Assembly (NCBI GenBank): GCA_017506865.1
Contig: JAFCMP010000094.1
Location: 186,001-250,000 of the forward strand
Source: Tribonema minus
Lineage: Eukaryota > Sar > Xanthophyceae > Tribonematales > Tribonemataceae
Length of the DNA stretch: 64,000 bases
Direction: 5' to 3'
Positions 35,401-44,800 of the stretch are shown here, piece after piece. The translations under genes were made by a program, and so were the position numbers. The notes below the pieces were generated by a model. That model saw nothing but the letters and a program-made list of their open reading frames with translations. It was not told where the DNA came from and did no database searches. Each line of letters opens with the position of its first letter. Positions within the stretch are counted from its first letter, which is position 1.

Positions 35401-37627
35401 CGGCGGAGGGCGCGCGCTGCTGCTGCTGCGCCTGCTGCTGCGCGCGGCTCGTCGCGCACGGCGCCGCTGCCGCCGCGGCAGCGCTCAGCACGGCATCGAG
35501 CGCGTCGCGCACGGCCTGGCCGCCGTCACGGCACACCCACGGCGCCGGCGGGAAGAGCAGGCACTCGGACAGCAGCGCGCCGCCGTCGGCGCCGTCGAGC
35601 GCGGCGCGCGTGGCGGCGGCGGGCAGCGCGGCGAGCAGCGTGCGGCGCTGCGCAATGGTGATGCCAAGCCTGCGTCGCGTTGTGGAAGAAGGCGAGCGAG
35701 CACGCAAGGTCCATGAGCGACGGAAGGAAACAAAACGCGGCATGATCGTCGAGCGCAGCGCGCGTGGCGGCGGCGGGCAGCGCCGCCAGCAGTTTGAGGT
35801 GCCGACGAGAAGGCGAGCGAGCACGCAAGGAACGTGAGAGACAGATGTAACGCGTCTTGACTGATGGGGAGAGCCCACGGCGCTGCGCAATGCCGATGCC
35901 GGGCGTGTTGTCGATGTGCGGGGTGCCGACGAGAGGGTGAGCGGGCGTGCAAGGATCGTGAGGGACACATGAACACGAGGGACAAATGCAACAACGCGTC
36001 TTGACTGACACGGAGCGCACTGTACTAGGCAGCGTCCAGGCTGTTGCAAAAGAACTTCAATAGCAAGCGGCAGGCATTTCAACTTGCCGACTTCACCAGG
36101 ATTCCTTGAGAGAGACACCTGAAACTGATGCTGTGCCTCTGAAACGCAGCGTGCGTCAGCACACGTAACAATTCGACCACCAAGCAGAAGATGCGCAATG
36201 GCACACAATGTGGAGTGAAGTCTTGATGCTATGGCGCAGACCGCTGCCTCAAACAGCAAGCCCTGTCCTGCTTGCGCGCGCACGCACTAAGTGCGCAGTG
36301 ACTCATGCAAACGGCATCCAGTCCACTTAGACGATGCAATGAAGCTGTCCGGCAAACAAGTCAGCCATAGCCATGGAACTCGACATTGCACTTCCATAGC
36401 GCAGTGCGGGGCTTGTGTGCCGCCAAGCACACAGGACTTGCGGGTGTTTTCATCATTCCTAAACATCTACTCCAAGTAGTGGGATACAGAGGGGGGGAAT
36501 TCGCACGCAACAACACGATAAACTCACCAGTAGTGTTCCAGCGCCCGTGCCTGCCGCGTCAGCATCTCAATAGCGCCGGCTCTGCTGCCGCCGCCGCCGT
36601 CACCGCCGCCGCCGCCACCACCGCCGCTGCCGCCGCTACACCGCCAGTACGCCGCCCACAGCTCCATCGCAAGCCTGTTGGCCAAGAACTGCGCCAGCGA
36701 AATGGGGTACGCACACGACGACAGCCACGGCGGCAGCAGCGCCGCGCCGCCGCTGCTCATGCACGGCGGCGCCGCTGCCGCTGCTGCCACCGATTTCCCG
36801 TTTGCCACGAGTCCACACTGGCAGTGATCAGCAAACGCGACAGGCCGCGCTAACCGCATGGCGCCGTCGCCGCCGCTGCCGCTGCTGCCGCAGTCTGGCG
36901 GCGCCGCGCCGTTGACGAGGGGGCGCTGCGACGGCGGAGCGCCGCTGCAGGTGGCAGCGCGCTGTTGCGGCGGCGCCGCGGGGGCGGCGGCGTACAGGCG
37001 GCGCAGCGCGCGCAGCAGCACTGCGGGGTCGCGCAGCGCTTCCGCCGACAGCGCCAGCGTGTCCAGCGGCGCCGCGACGCTGCACAGGCGCGCAGCGCTC
37101 AGCAGCTGCGCGTCCGCATGCTGCGCTGGTGCCGCCGCTGCTGCCGCTGCTGCGGCTCCGTCGCAGCGGCCGTTCCTGTGCGGCGCCGGCGCCGGCGCCG
37201 CGGCTGCTGACACCAGTGAGCCGTTGAGTCCCGCCATTGAGTCTTGGTCCCTTGAAGTGGTGCCCCCTTCCCCTCCCCCTGATTGTCCGTGTTCCTGCTG
37301 CTGCAGGACCTGCCTGTAGAGCGCCAGCACCTGCTCCTTGGAGAAAGTGTCCTGGCCCGAAGGGGACGGCCACTCGCCCTCCGTGGCACCCCCTGCCTTG
37401 CACAGTTCGCAGAACAGCCGCACCCATGCCGGGTCGTTCACTGCAGCCACCGCTCGTCTTTGAGCGAGGCTGAGCGTGGAGAACCATTCCACAACGTGCC
37501 CAGCAGTGCAGTGCTGCTGTGGCGTGTGCTCGCTGCCCGCGGCTGCTGCTGCAGCGTCAATAATGCCGTTGCCACCACAGTGGCGGTGGCCTGCCACTGC
37601 CTCCGTCTCGAAGCTCATATTCGCCAT
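20961..37627 (-). CDS. Non-canonical nucleotidyltransferase, TRF4/MEE44 type
   Basis: Thirteen exons join in phase to 1,948 residues: 37627-36528, 35669-33369, 32806-32412, 32113-31942, 31070-30885, 30273-30019, 28895-28793, 27775-27620, 26483-26373, 25916-25617, 24469-24134, 23391-23122 and 21122-20961. An in-frame stop lies four codons upstream of the ATG. The N-terminus (WFSTLSLAQRRA; later FLANRLAMELW) resembles plant MEE44 proteins from memory. A roughly 900-residue Ala/Gly/Gln-rich middle follows. The catalytic part has YGSVYTGLELPSSDVDVVV in exon 8, giving GS and DxD, and VSLDISF in exon 10 with the third Asp. The nucleotide-binding region includes LNQPWSGGLSSYSL in exon 11 and FLAFYSRAFDP in exon 12. 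The family adds A or U tails to RNA 3' ends. Low-complexity exons 3-6 are the least certain. Confidence 0.82.
22800..23115 (-). repeat. Echoes of the exon 12 donor edge
   Basis: Downstream of the exon 12 donor (23122) the junction recurs at about 22815, 22905 and 23000. Each copy carries the exon end (encoding LRAAAA-like residues), the GTC/GTT-type donor region and the following attcatgaa segment. The copies are 90-100 bp apart and degrade with distance from the exon. Confidence 0.85.
23973..24096 (-). repeat. Dispersed intronic element, copy 1
   Basis: A 124-bp copy of a dispersed repeat in intron 11 of the nucleotidyltransferase gene. Conserved blocks on the + strand are tttgactcgtggcc, cgaccacgg, attggtggaaggc, cttgtcacctagag and the ending tcgtttcc. 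In the host gene's sense direction it is the reverse complement, as for every other copy found here. It starts about 37 bases after the exon 11 donor. Confidence 0.8.
24595..24975 (-). repeat. Three echoes of the exon 11 acceptor edge
   Basis: The first coding bases of exon 11, with the CTGCAG acceptor, recur at about 24602-24657, 24749-24812 and 24898-24956. Each still encodes GHSKHAPCL followed by an ATLVLKELL-like segment in the same frame. Spacing is about 145-150 bp. Sequence between them (agcagtgctcagca) is also repeated. Confidence 0.92.
26500..26830 (-). repeat. Tandem array next to the exon 9 acceptor
   Basis: A unit of roughly 75 bp holding gcagcatcagttacaatggc and tgaggcactttcag is repeated about four to five times directly upstream (in gene sense) of exon 9. 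It derives from the intron side of the acceptor. Confidence 0.85.
27079..27095. repeat. Interstitial TTAGGG tract
   Basis: Nearly three units of the telomere hexamer lie inside intron 8 of the nucleotidyltransferase gene. Confidence 0.8.
27224..27243. repeat. 20-base poly-G run
   Basis: An uninterrupted run of 20 G on the + strand (poly-C in gene sense) lies within intron 8 of the nucleotidyltransferase gene. It is one of several such tracts, often near 3' splice sites. Confidence 0.95.
27280..27560 (-). repeat. Two echoes of the exon 8 donor edge
   Basis: The end of exon 8 (encoding DVDVVVGNIGGRRYTYGAK) recurs at about 27365-27425 as DVDVVVGNIGSRRCTYGAK and at about 27505-27550 as a weaker VGNIGGRTCTLEQ version. 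This duplicates part of the catalytic DxD segment inside the intron. Confidence 0.92.
27885..28430 (-). repeat. Echoes of the exon 8 acceptor edge
   Basis: Upstream of exon 8 in gene sense, the acceptor and first codons (VMELVRDVVAGVW) recur about four times, near 27960, 28105, 28230 and 28400. They encode variants such as VRELVRDVVAGVW and AIDLVRDIVAGAW. Spacing is roughly 120-170 bp and similarity falls with distance. Confidence 0.88.
28430..28449. repeat. Interstitial CCCTAA tract
   Basis: Three units of the telomere-type hexamer adjoin the most distant exon 8 echo. Confidence 0.85.
29402..29446. repeat. (CA)n microsatellite
   Basis: About 22 CA units lie in intron 6 of the nucleotidyltransferase gene. 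Confidence 0.97.
29580..29681 (-). repeat. Dispersed intronic element, copy 2
   Basis: The element in intron 6 of the nucleotidyltransferase gene, with cgaccacggttattggtgg, cttgcggctaaccatcc and tgtcacctagagctctacg blocks. Its 5' end on the + strand is eroded. Orientation relative to the host gene matches all other copies. Confidence 0.85.
29815..29895 (-). repeat. Echo of the exon 6 donor edge
   Basis: The exon 6 end (encoding HAWSPMPYHPMEYR, with its GTGGGTC donor) recurs once about 190 bp into the intron as HAWSLMSYHTMEYR with the same donor. A TACTTC-rich segment after it is repeated as well. Confidence 0.9.
30580..30800 (-). repeat. Echoes of the exon 5 donor edge
   Basis: The donor CACAG|GTGGGG of exon 5 and the following agcgctgc...agtgctcag sequence recur near 30760 and 30640, about 125-130 bp apart, in progressively altered form. 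Confidence 0.8.
31085..31355 (-). repeat. Echoes of the exon 5 acceptor edge
   Basis: The acceptor and first bases of exon 5 (cag then cggcggcggc, followed by an Ala-rich stretch) recur three times, near 31145, 31225 and 31315. They are separated by copies of catgtcagcatggcaagcgt. Confidence 0.85.
31705..31810 (-). repeat. Echo of the exon 4 donor edge
   Basis: The end of exon 4 (encoding ESPERSSRSCSGSSGGRS) recurs about 200 bp downstream in gene sense, followed by a similar segment. It carries an equivalent AGCAGG junction. Confidence 0.85.
35740..35970 (-). repeat. Echoes of the exon 2 acceptor region
   Basis: Upstream of exon 2 in gene sense, the segment spanning the acceptor and the codons for LLAALPAAATRAALD recurs near 35760, and the acceptor region recurs again near 35890. 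The units share ggcgagcgagcacgcaagg-like intron sequence and are about 115 bp apart. Confidence 0.88.
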
Positions 37628-38862
37628 GTGCGACAGTCACGCAGCGCCACTGCGCCAGATCAGTTGCTCCCCCCTGCTCCTGCTTCAGCCCTGCTGCTGC
37701 TGCTGCTGCTGTTCTCGCTTTCGTGTGTCCCGCGCTAACGCACCTTTCCTTCCTGCTGGTACTGTGAGCCCGAGGCTGCACGCACTGGTGCGCTGCCAGG
37801 CTACCGCATCGGCATCCCGTAAGATCTGCAGATGTCACAGCAGAGCAAAGACAGTGGGGTGGGAGAGGTCAGATGCTGCAGCGAAATGTGTGCGTCTGCA
37901 ACAACGCAGCTCGCAGGTGCGAAGCGCCAGGCAGCTCACGAAGCACCAGTCGTGAGCGCTCCGAATGCTTGGTCTGGTGCTCGGGGGCAGCACTTCAGGT
38001 CACGTCGAAGCTGATTCGCAGCACGCTCAGCGCTTCCTTCACAAAAGCTCTGTATGCGTTGGATGGACTTCCCGCTTCCTCATCCGTACTATGGTAGAAA
38101 ACACGCCAGTCAGCAGTGCGGCCATGCACAGCGGCATCACACAGGCAAAGCGCTCAGCAGATTACGCGCTCACCTTGCTGCTTGATGAATTTCGTCGTGG
38201 CAGCGCGCTTGCTTCTTTTCTCTCTCTGCACGCACACCTTCAGCACTGCAAGATGAGGTTTGCGCTTGTGAATCACGAACGTGAATCACGTTCATGAACT
38301 TTGGGGGGCATGAAACGCTGATGCGAAGTGCCTACTTGGGGAAAGTCAGTGCACTCCTGCACAGAAAAACTGTGAGTGAGCATCATAATACGAGTGTTCA
38401 ATTGCTGAAAGGGTGACAATTAATACGCAGCCAGCTCACATTCTGCGAACTGTGAGCTGGTGACAGCGATACTTGAATCGCACACCCTGAACGTTCTTTG
38501 TCCTCGGTCACGTCCGCAGCCCACTCCATCATCTGGTACAAAGTGCTCATGATTCTGCTCATGAGCGATTTGGCCCTTTTAGGAGATTGAGATCCGTTCG
38601 CTCAAGCATGTGTCCTTCATACCCCCGGCGAGCTGTGACGCAGACATCATGCCTCCGTTGAGGCTACAGCACACATCATAACTCCCACCCAAAAGAGCAC
38701 AAGGCCAAGATCAAGTGCATTCCCACAACCGAAACCCCGCAGATGCTGCGGGACGCGCAGCACACGAGCTCACGTGAGCACGTGAGCACCCGAACACACG
38801 CGCTCACACATGAACAAACACACAGCACCGCGTACACAGCACCGCACGAACAACAACAGCTC
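37628..38862. other. Intergenic region between two minus-strand genes
   Basis: This 1.2-kb region contains the 3' UTR of tRNase Z and the promoter and 5' UTR of the nucleotidyltransferase gene. I see no clear TATA box or other decisive promoter element, no RNA gene and no further exon. Confidence 0.45.
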
Positions 38863-41800
38863 TCATGTGCCATTCGCGTGTCGCACAATGCTGACGGCGG
38901 CGGCCGCCTGCAGATCTTGCTGAGCAGCATCCTCATCCACGCCCCCCCGCCACGGCGCTCGTCTCGGCTGATGCCGCTGCTGACTACCCCCCTGCTGCTG
39001 CTGCTGCTGCTGCGCGCTCGCGCGGGGGGGGGCAGAGCGCGCGTGCACACGCTCTTCCGCTGCGTCCCCCCCCGCAGCATCCGCCGCCCTCGCATGCGGG
39101 TTCGGCAGCGTCGGGTGAGACAGCACGTGCTCCATGTCGAAGGGCGCGGGGCGGTCGTCGGCGCCGGGTTGAGCGCTGCCCCAGGAGGCGTTTGCGCGCG
39201 CAGCGACGGCGGCGGGGGCGCTCTGGAAGCCATCGCGCGGCACGCTGACCTTGAGCAGGTCCTGCGCGACGATTACGTTGGGGCTGCCGAACGCCGCGCT
39301 CGCCTCGTGCGCGAGCTGCGTCGTTACGAGGGGTATGTATGTATGAGGTCTTTGCGCAGAGCAGTGGCGCGCGCGGCCGCTGTGCGCGCGGCGGTGGCGT
39401 GTGTGAACGGAACAGGGAAGGCATGTGTGTGAAGGAAGCAGGGAAGGCATGTGTGTGCGCGCGCCACGATGACATTGGGGCTGCCAAACGCCGCGCTCGC
39501 CTCGTGCGCGAGCTGCGCAGCGCCGCGGCGTTGGCAACAGGGGGCAGGTACGGGTCAGGTATGTACTTTCATTTCTTTCACTTCAATAGGGGCGCGGAAA
39601 GCCTCTCTTTGGGTGCGCACTCAATGCGACACTCCTTTGTATGTCCTGCCTAAAAAGCATGACGTCTTTGTACAGAGCAGTGGCGCGTCTGCTGCACATG
39701 CGGCGAACTTCCAACGCGCCGTTCGGCAACAGCGGGCAGGTACGCATGAGGTCTGTGCGCAGAGCAGTTGTGCACCAGCGGTGCACGCGGCGGTTGCGTG
39801 TGTGAACGGAGCAGGGAAGGCCTGTGTGTGTGTGCGCGCCGCGATGACGTTGGGGCTGCCAAACGCCGCGCGCGCTTTGTGCGCGAGCTGCACGTGCCAC
39901 ACGTCGTGGGCAGCAGGGGGTAGGTATGCATGAGGTCTTTGTGCAGAGCAGTGGCGCGTCATGCAGTGCGTGCGGCCGACTTCCGACACGTGCAGAGCGA
40001 GTGCAGACATGAAGAGTACAGATCATGCGAGCTGAACCCTAGAACTGCCCCTCGCAATGCCTGCTGCAGGCTCCGCGAGTGCTGCGCGACCATTGCGTGC
40101 GTGAGCACGAGCAGCGAGGGTACGTGTGCATGTGTAAAAGGTCTCTGCCCGTGAAGCGGTGGGGGTCGGCTGCTCGCGCCAACCACCACAGGTCAGGCGT
40201 GTAGAAGTGCATGTTTTGAGGCAGGTATGCGTGTTCGAGGGCTTTATGCTCCAGATGAGCGGGCGTCCGCTGCAAGAGCTGATCGTCAAAGTGCAGGCGG
40301 GTCAGGATAAGGTCTCTGCTCAGAGAACTTAAAGTTAGGGTTACCCTAACCCTAACCCTAACCCTAACCCTAAGACGAGCGCGGCACAAACACTGCACAC
40401 GCCAAGAATTTTGTGGCGTAGTAGGTACATGGCTGAAAAGAGCTTGGGACCCCTTTCTCCTTCGCCACGGCATACGCGGACACCGCCTGTCGACTGCAAT
40501 TCCCCTCACGCAACAAGGTTCTTGTGGCGTAGGTACCTGAAAGGAGCTAGGGACCCCCCCTTCTCCCTTGCAACAGAACTGCGTGTTAGCCATCGCCGTA
40601 CACACACCAAGGGTGTTGAGGCATAGCTACACACCTGAAAAGAGCTGGTGACCCCCTTCTCCTTCGCCACGGCGTATGCGGAAGCTGCCTGTCGACTGCC
40701 GGGCAGCGCAAATGTCGCTGTTGCCTGGCCCACCACGGGCCGCACTTTCTGGCTTATGTGCGTCAGAACGAGCAGGCGCGCATTGACAGCCTTGGCAAAC
40801 TCGCCGGCCGCGTCTGCAGCAGCGGCGGCGGAATTTAATGCGCAGAGCACTGACTTAGTGCTAGTGTTCAATTACGGTTAGGATTAGGCGAGAATTAGGA
40901 TAAGCGTTGATGGCCTTGGCAAACTCGCCGGCCGCGTCTGCAGCAGCGGCGGCGGAATTTAATGCGCAGAGCACTGACTTAGTGCTAGTGTTCAATTACG
41001 GTTAGGATTAGGCAAGAATTAGGATGAGCGTTGATGGCCTTGGCAAACTCGCCGGCCGCGTCTGCAGCAACGGCGGCGGAATTTAATGCGCAGAGCACTG
41101 ATTTAGTACTACTCTTCACAAAATTAATGCGCAGAGCACTGCTTTAGTACTGCTCTTTACGGTCAGGGCCGCTGATGTAGTGCTACTATTCATGGCCACG
41201 GTCAAGGTTAGGCTGATTGGGGTGAGTGGCAATTGGCAAACTCACCGGCGGCGTCTGCGGCAGCGGCGGCGGACGCGTAGAGCACTGATTTAGCGTTCAC
41301 GGTCAGGAGTAAGGGTGAGGGTAGGGTTGAAATGAGTGTTGCAGCGGCAGCGGATGCGCAGAGCACTGACTCAGTGCTATCATTCATGGGCAGGGTTAGG
41401 GTTTGGCCGATGTTAGGTTTAGCTATGCTCGCAGGCTCACGGTCAGGGTCAAGGATAGGCCAGGGTTAGGGTGAGTGTTGCTTGCAGGCAGCATCTGCGG
41501 CAGCGGCGGTGGATGCGCAGAGCACTGACTCAGTGCCACTAGGGTTAGGGCTAGGGTTGGCGCGCATTGACGGCCTTGCAAACTCGCCGGCGGCGTCTGC
41601 AGCAGCGGCGGCAGAATTCAATGCGCAGAGCACTGACTCAGTGCTTCTGTTAATTGTCAGGGCCAGAGCTGGGTTAGGATTGGGGATATGGTCACCCGGC
41701 GGCGGCATTTGCTGACGTGCCAGGGTCGGGACTTGCGGCTGATTTGAAGTCAGGATTAGGTGTAAGGTCACACGCCAGCTGCGCCTGCCGTATAGTAAAT

Positions 41801-44800
41801 ATTTGTGTATACCTCAAAGTACATGTATGCTCAATTGCACGTTCACTCCTCACCAACACTGGATTAGCCTCCGAGGGCCAAAACGTTCCTGTCGTCCTAC
41901 ACTCCCGCGGCCTGACGAACAATTGTCATTGGTAGTATGTTCACTCCTATTGGTAGTATGTAGCGGCCTGACGAACAATTGGCATTGGTAGTATGTTCAC
42001 TCCTATTCGTGGTATGTTCACTCCTCACCGGCACTGGAGTGGCCTCTGAGGGCCAGAACGCTCCTGCCGTCCCGTACTCCTGTGGCCTCACGAACCATGC
42101 TTTTCTCAAGCATGCTCTTGAAATGTTGGTCCGGTTCGCCCAAATTAAGCACATGATGCATAGAAAAAAAAATTGTGCTTCAGGTGTCTTCTTGCACCGT
42201 GTGCGCAAAACTGGTTACCGGCACTGGAGTGGCCTCTGAGGGCCAAAGTGCTCCTGTCGTCCCGCACTCCCGTAGCCTCGTGAACAATTCCTAATTAGAA
42301 AAGTATGTTCGCTCAGGGGCGCTGGAGTGGCCTCTGAGCGCCAAAAAATCTCCTATCATCATGAACTGACATACGAGTGCTTCAAAGTACTTCAACATGC
42401 TCCTAGCATGTTTGTGTACACTTCAAAGTGCGTATGCACATTTGTTGTTGAAGTGGTATGTTCGCTCACCTGCACTGGAGTGGCCTCTGAGGGCTACGAT
42501 GCTCCTGTCGTCCCGTACTCCCGTGGCCTCGTGAACCACCACGTCGGCGTCCTGGCTGATCGCTGCCATGTGCATGGACTGGTCCGTGTCAGGAACGATC
42601 ACGACCTGCACGCCGGGGGTACACAATAACATAACATAACAGATTGAATGATTTGAAAACTTTTTGGTGCGCTTGCGTGTGCATACAAGCAGGACTGCTC
42701 CGTGTCAGGAACGATCACGACCTGCGCACCGGGGGTACGCGATGACAGTTACATGATTTGAAAACTGCCATGTGCATGGACTGGCCGTGTCAGGAACCAT
42801 CACGACCTGCGCATCGGGGGGTACACGATCACGAAGGTTGGATCTCAAAACTTGTGTGTGTGCGTGCTAAGGGTCAGAGTTAGAATTAGGGTTGGGCGTA
42901 CATGCGGGACAGAGCCGTGTCAGGAACGATCACGACCTGCGCACCAGGGGTACACAATAATAGATGAATGATTTGAAGAACGCTAGATTGTGTGCGCATG
43001 CACATACATGCAAGACTGGCCCGTGTCGGGAACTATCACCTGTGCAACAGGGGCAACACGATGACGAAGAATTGAACTGCCGGGAGGGGGGGAGGGGGAG
43101 GGAAAAGCACCATCGCTGCATTGTGCATACATGCATACCCCCATAGCTGATCACTGACACGCATGTCTCGATGACTATAAACCACCACCTTAGATTTGGG
43201 GTAAGGGTTAGGGTTAGGGTCAGGGCTACCTACCCCTAACCCTAACTACCCTAACCCTAACCCTAACTCTAGGGTAAGGCGCGCGCAGGGCACATGTCAG
43301 CGGGAGGAACGACATCCAACACTCGGAGTGGTGCTGAGCACTGTCACTGCACTGTGCGTGGCAGCAGCCATCTCAACCCCAGCTGACTATGATGCAGAAA
43401 CCTCTGGTGCTGACTGCATGTTAAACTTGCGACCCCACCTTCCTTTTCGAGACCCCCTTGTTGAAGTCAAGAGGAGTTGACGAAAGTACCAGAAGTTCAT
43501 GACTGAACATACCTTCCTGCCACGCGGCACGGGGGTTATGATGTCACCCCCCCTCCCCTCAAAAAACCACAACAACTGTATATACATACGTACCTTTCTG
43601 CCGCGTGGCGCAGGGGTTATTACGTCCTCCGGCACCACCATCCCCCCTCCCGGCAACCGCACGCACTCGCCGCGCAGCAGGTCGCGGCACACGGCGCCGG
43701 GCGCAAGGCCCCAGTCGCTGAGAAAGATACTGTACATACATACGTACCTTCCTGCCGCGCGGCGCAGGGGTCATTACGTCTTCCGGCACCACCATCCCCC
43801 CTCCCGGCAACCGCACGCACTCCCCGCGCAGCAAATCGCTTAGGGTTACGGTTAGGGTTACGGTTAGGGTTAGGTTAGGGTTAGGAGTAGGGTTAGGACA
43901 ACTGTATAAACATACTTCGAAGTACATGCCTTCCTGCCACGCGGCGCGGGCGTGATGACGTCCTCGGGAAACACCATCCCCCCTCCCGGCAACCGCACGC
44001 ACTCGCCGCGCAGCAGGTCGCGGCACACGGCGCCGGGCGCGAGGCCCCAATCGCTGAGCTTGCGCACGTCGATGCGGCCTAGGGGGTGCGTCTCGCACGC
44101 CGCGTAGCCAAAGCAGGGCAGACCTATGTGCGGCACGCGCTGCGCCGCCGCGCTGAGCGTTGTGGTCAGCGTACCACCCGGCCTGAGGGAGTGAGTGAGT
44201 AAGTAAGTGAGTGAGGTGAAGTGGCACGCGCTGCGCCGCACACTGAGCGTCGTGGCGAGCGCGCCACGCGGCCTGAGGGAGTGAGTCGGTGTGTGAGTGA
44301 GTGAGTGAGTGACTGAGTGGGACAGTGCGGCACGCGCTGCGCCGTCGCGCTGAGCGTCGTGGTGTGCGCGCCGCGCGGCCTGAGGGAGTAAGAGTGAGTG
44401 AGTGAGTGAGTGAATGAGTGAGTGAGTGAGTGAGTGAGTGAGTGGAAAAAGACAGAGCGCGATGCGCGGAGCCGTTGCGTGGAGCGTCGTGGTCAGCGCG
44501 CCGTGCTGCCTGCGCGCGTGGGCAAGTGAGTGAGTGAGTAAGTGAGTGAGCTGGTGAGTGAGAGGGCGGCATGTGCTGCACCGGACGACGCGATGAAAGG
44601 GGATGGCGCCCGAGTGTGTGAGTAAGTGAGTGAGTGTGTTTGTGTGTGACAGAAAAAAGGCGGAAGCGCATGAAAGGTGCGGTGAGCAGCACCGTTAGGT
44701 GAGCCGACAACGGCAGGGACAGTAAGGCGAGTGAGAATGGCATGCATTCAACGCATCTCACTTCACGATGAGCATGTCACTATCTGCAGCAGCGGCGACC

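Noticed and set aside
35025-35837. 270-codon open frame on the + strand
   Set aside because: It is the antisense of the Ala/Gly/Gln-rich exon 2 of the nucleotidyltransferase; GCC/GCN runs leave all frames open. It has no domain of its own.
43559-44761. 400-codon open frame on the minus strand as a single exon
   Set aside because: It reads through echo copies, GTGA arrays and introns in mixed frames. The homologous tRNase Z exon is only 43930-44182.
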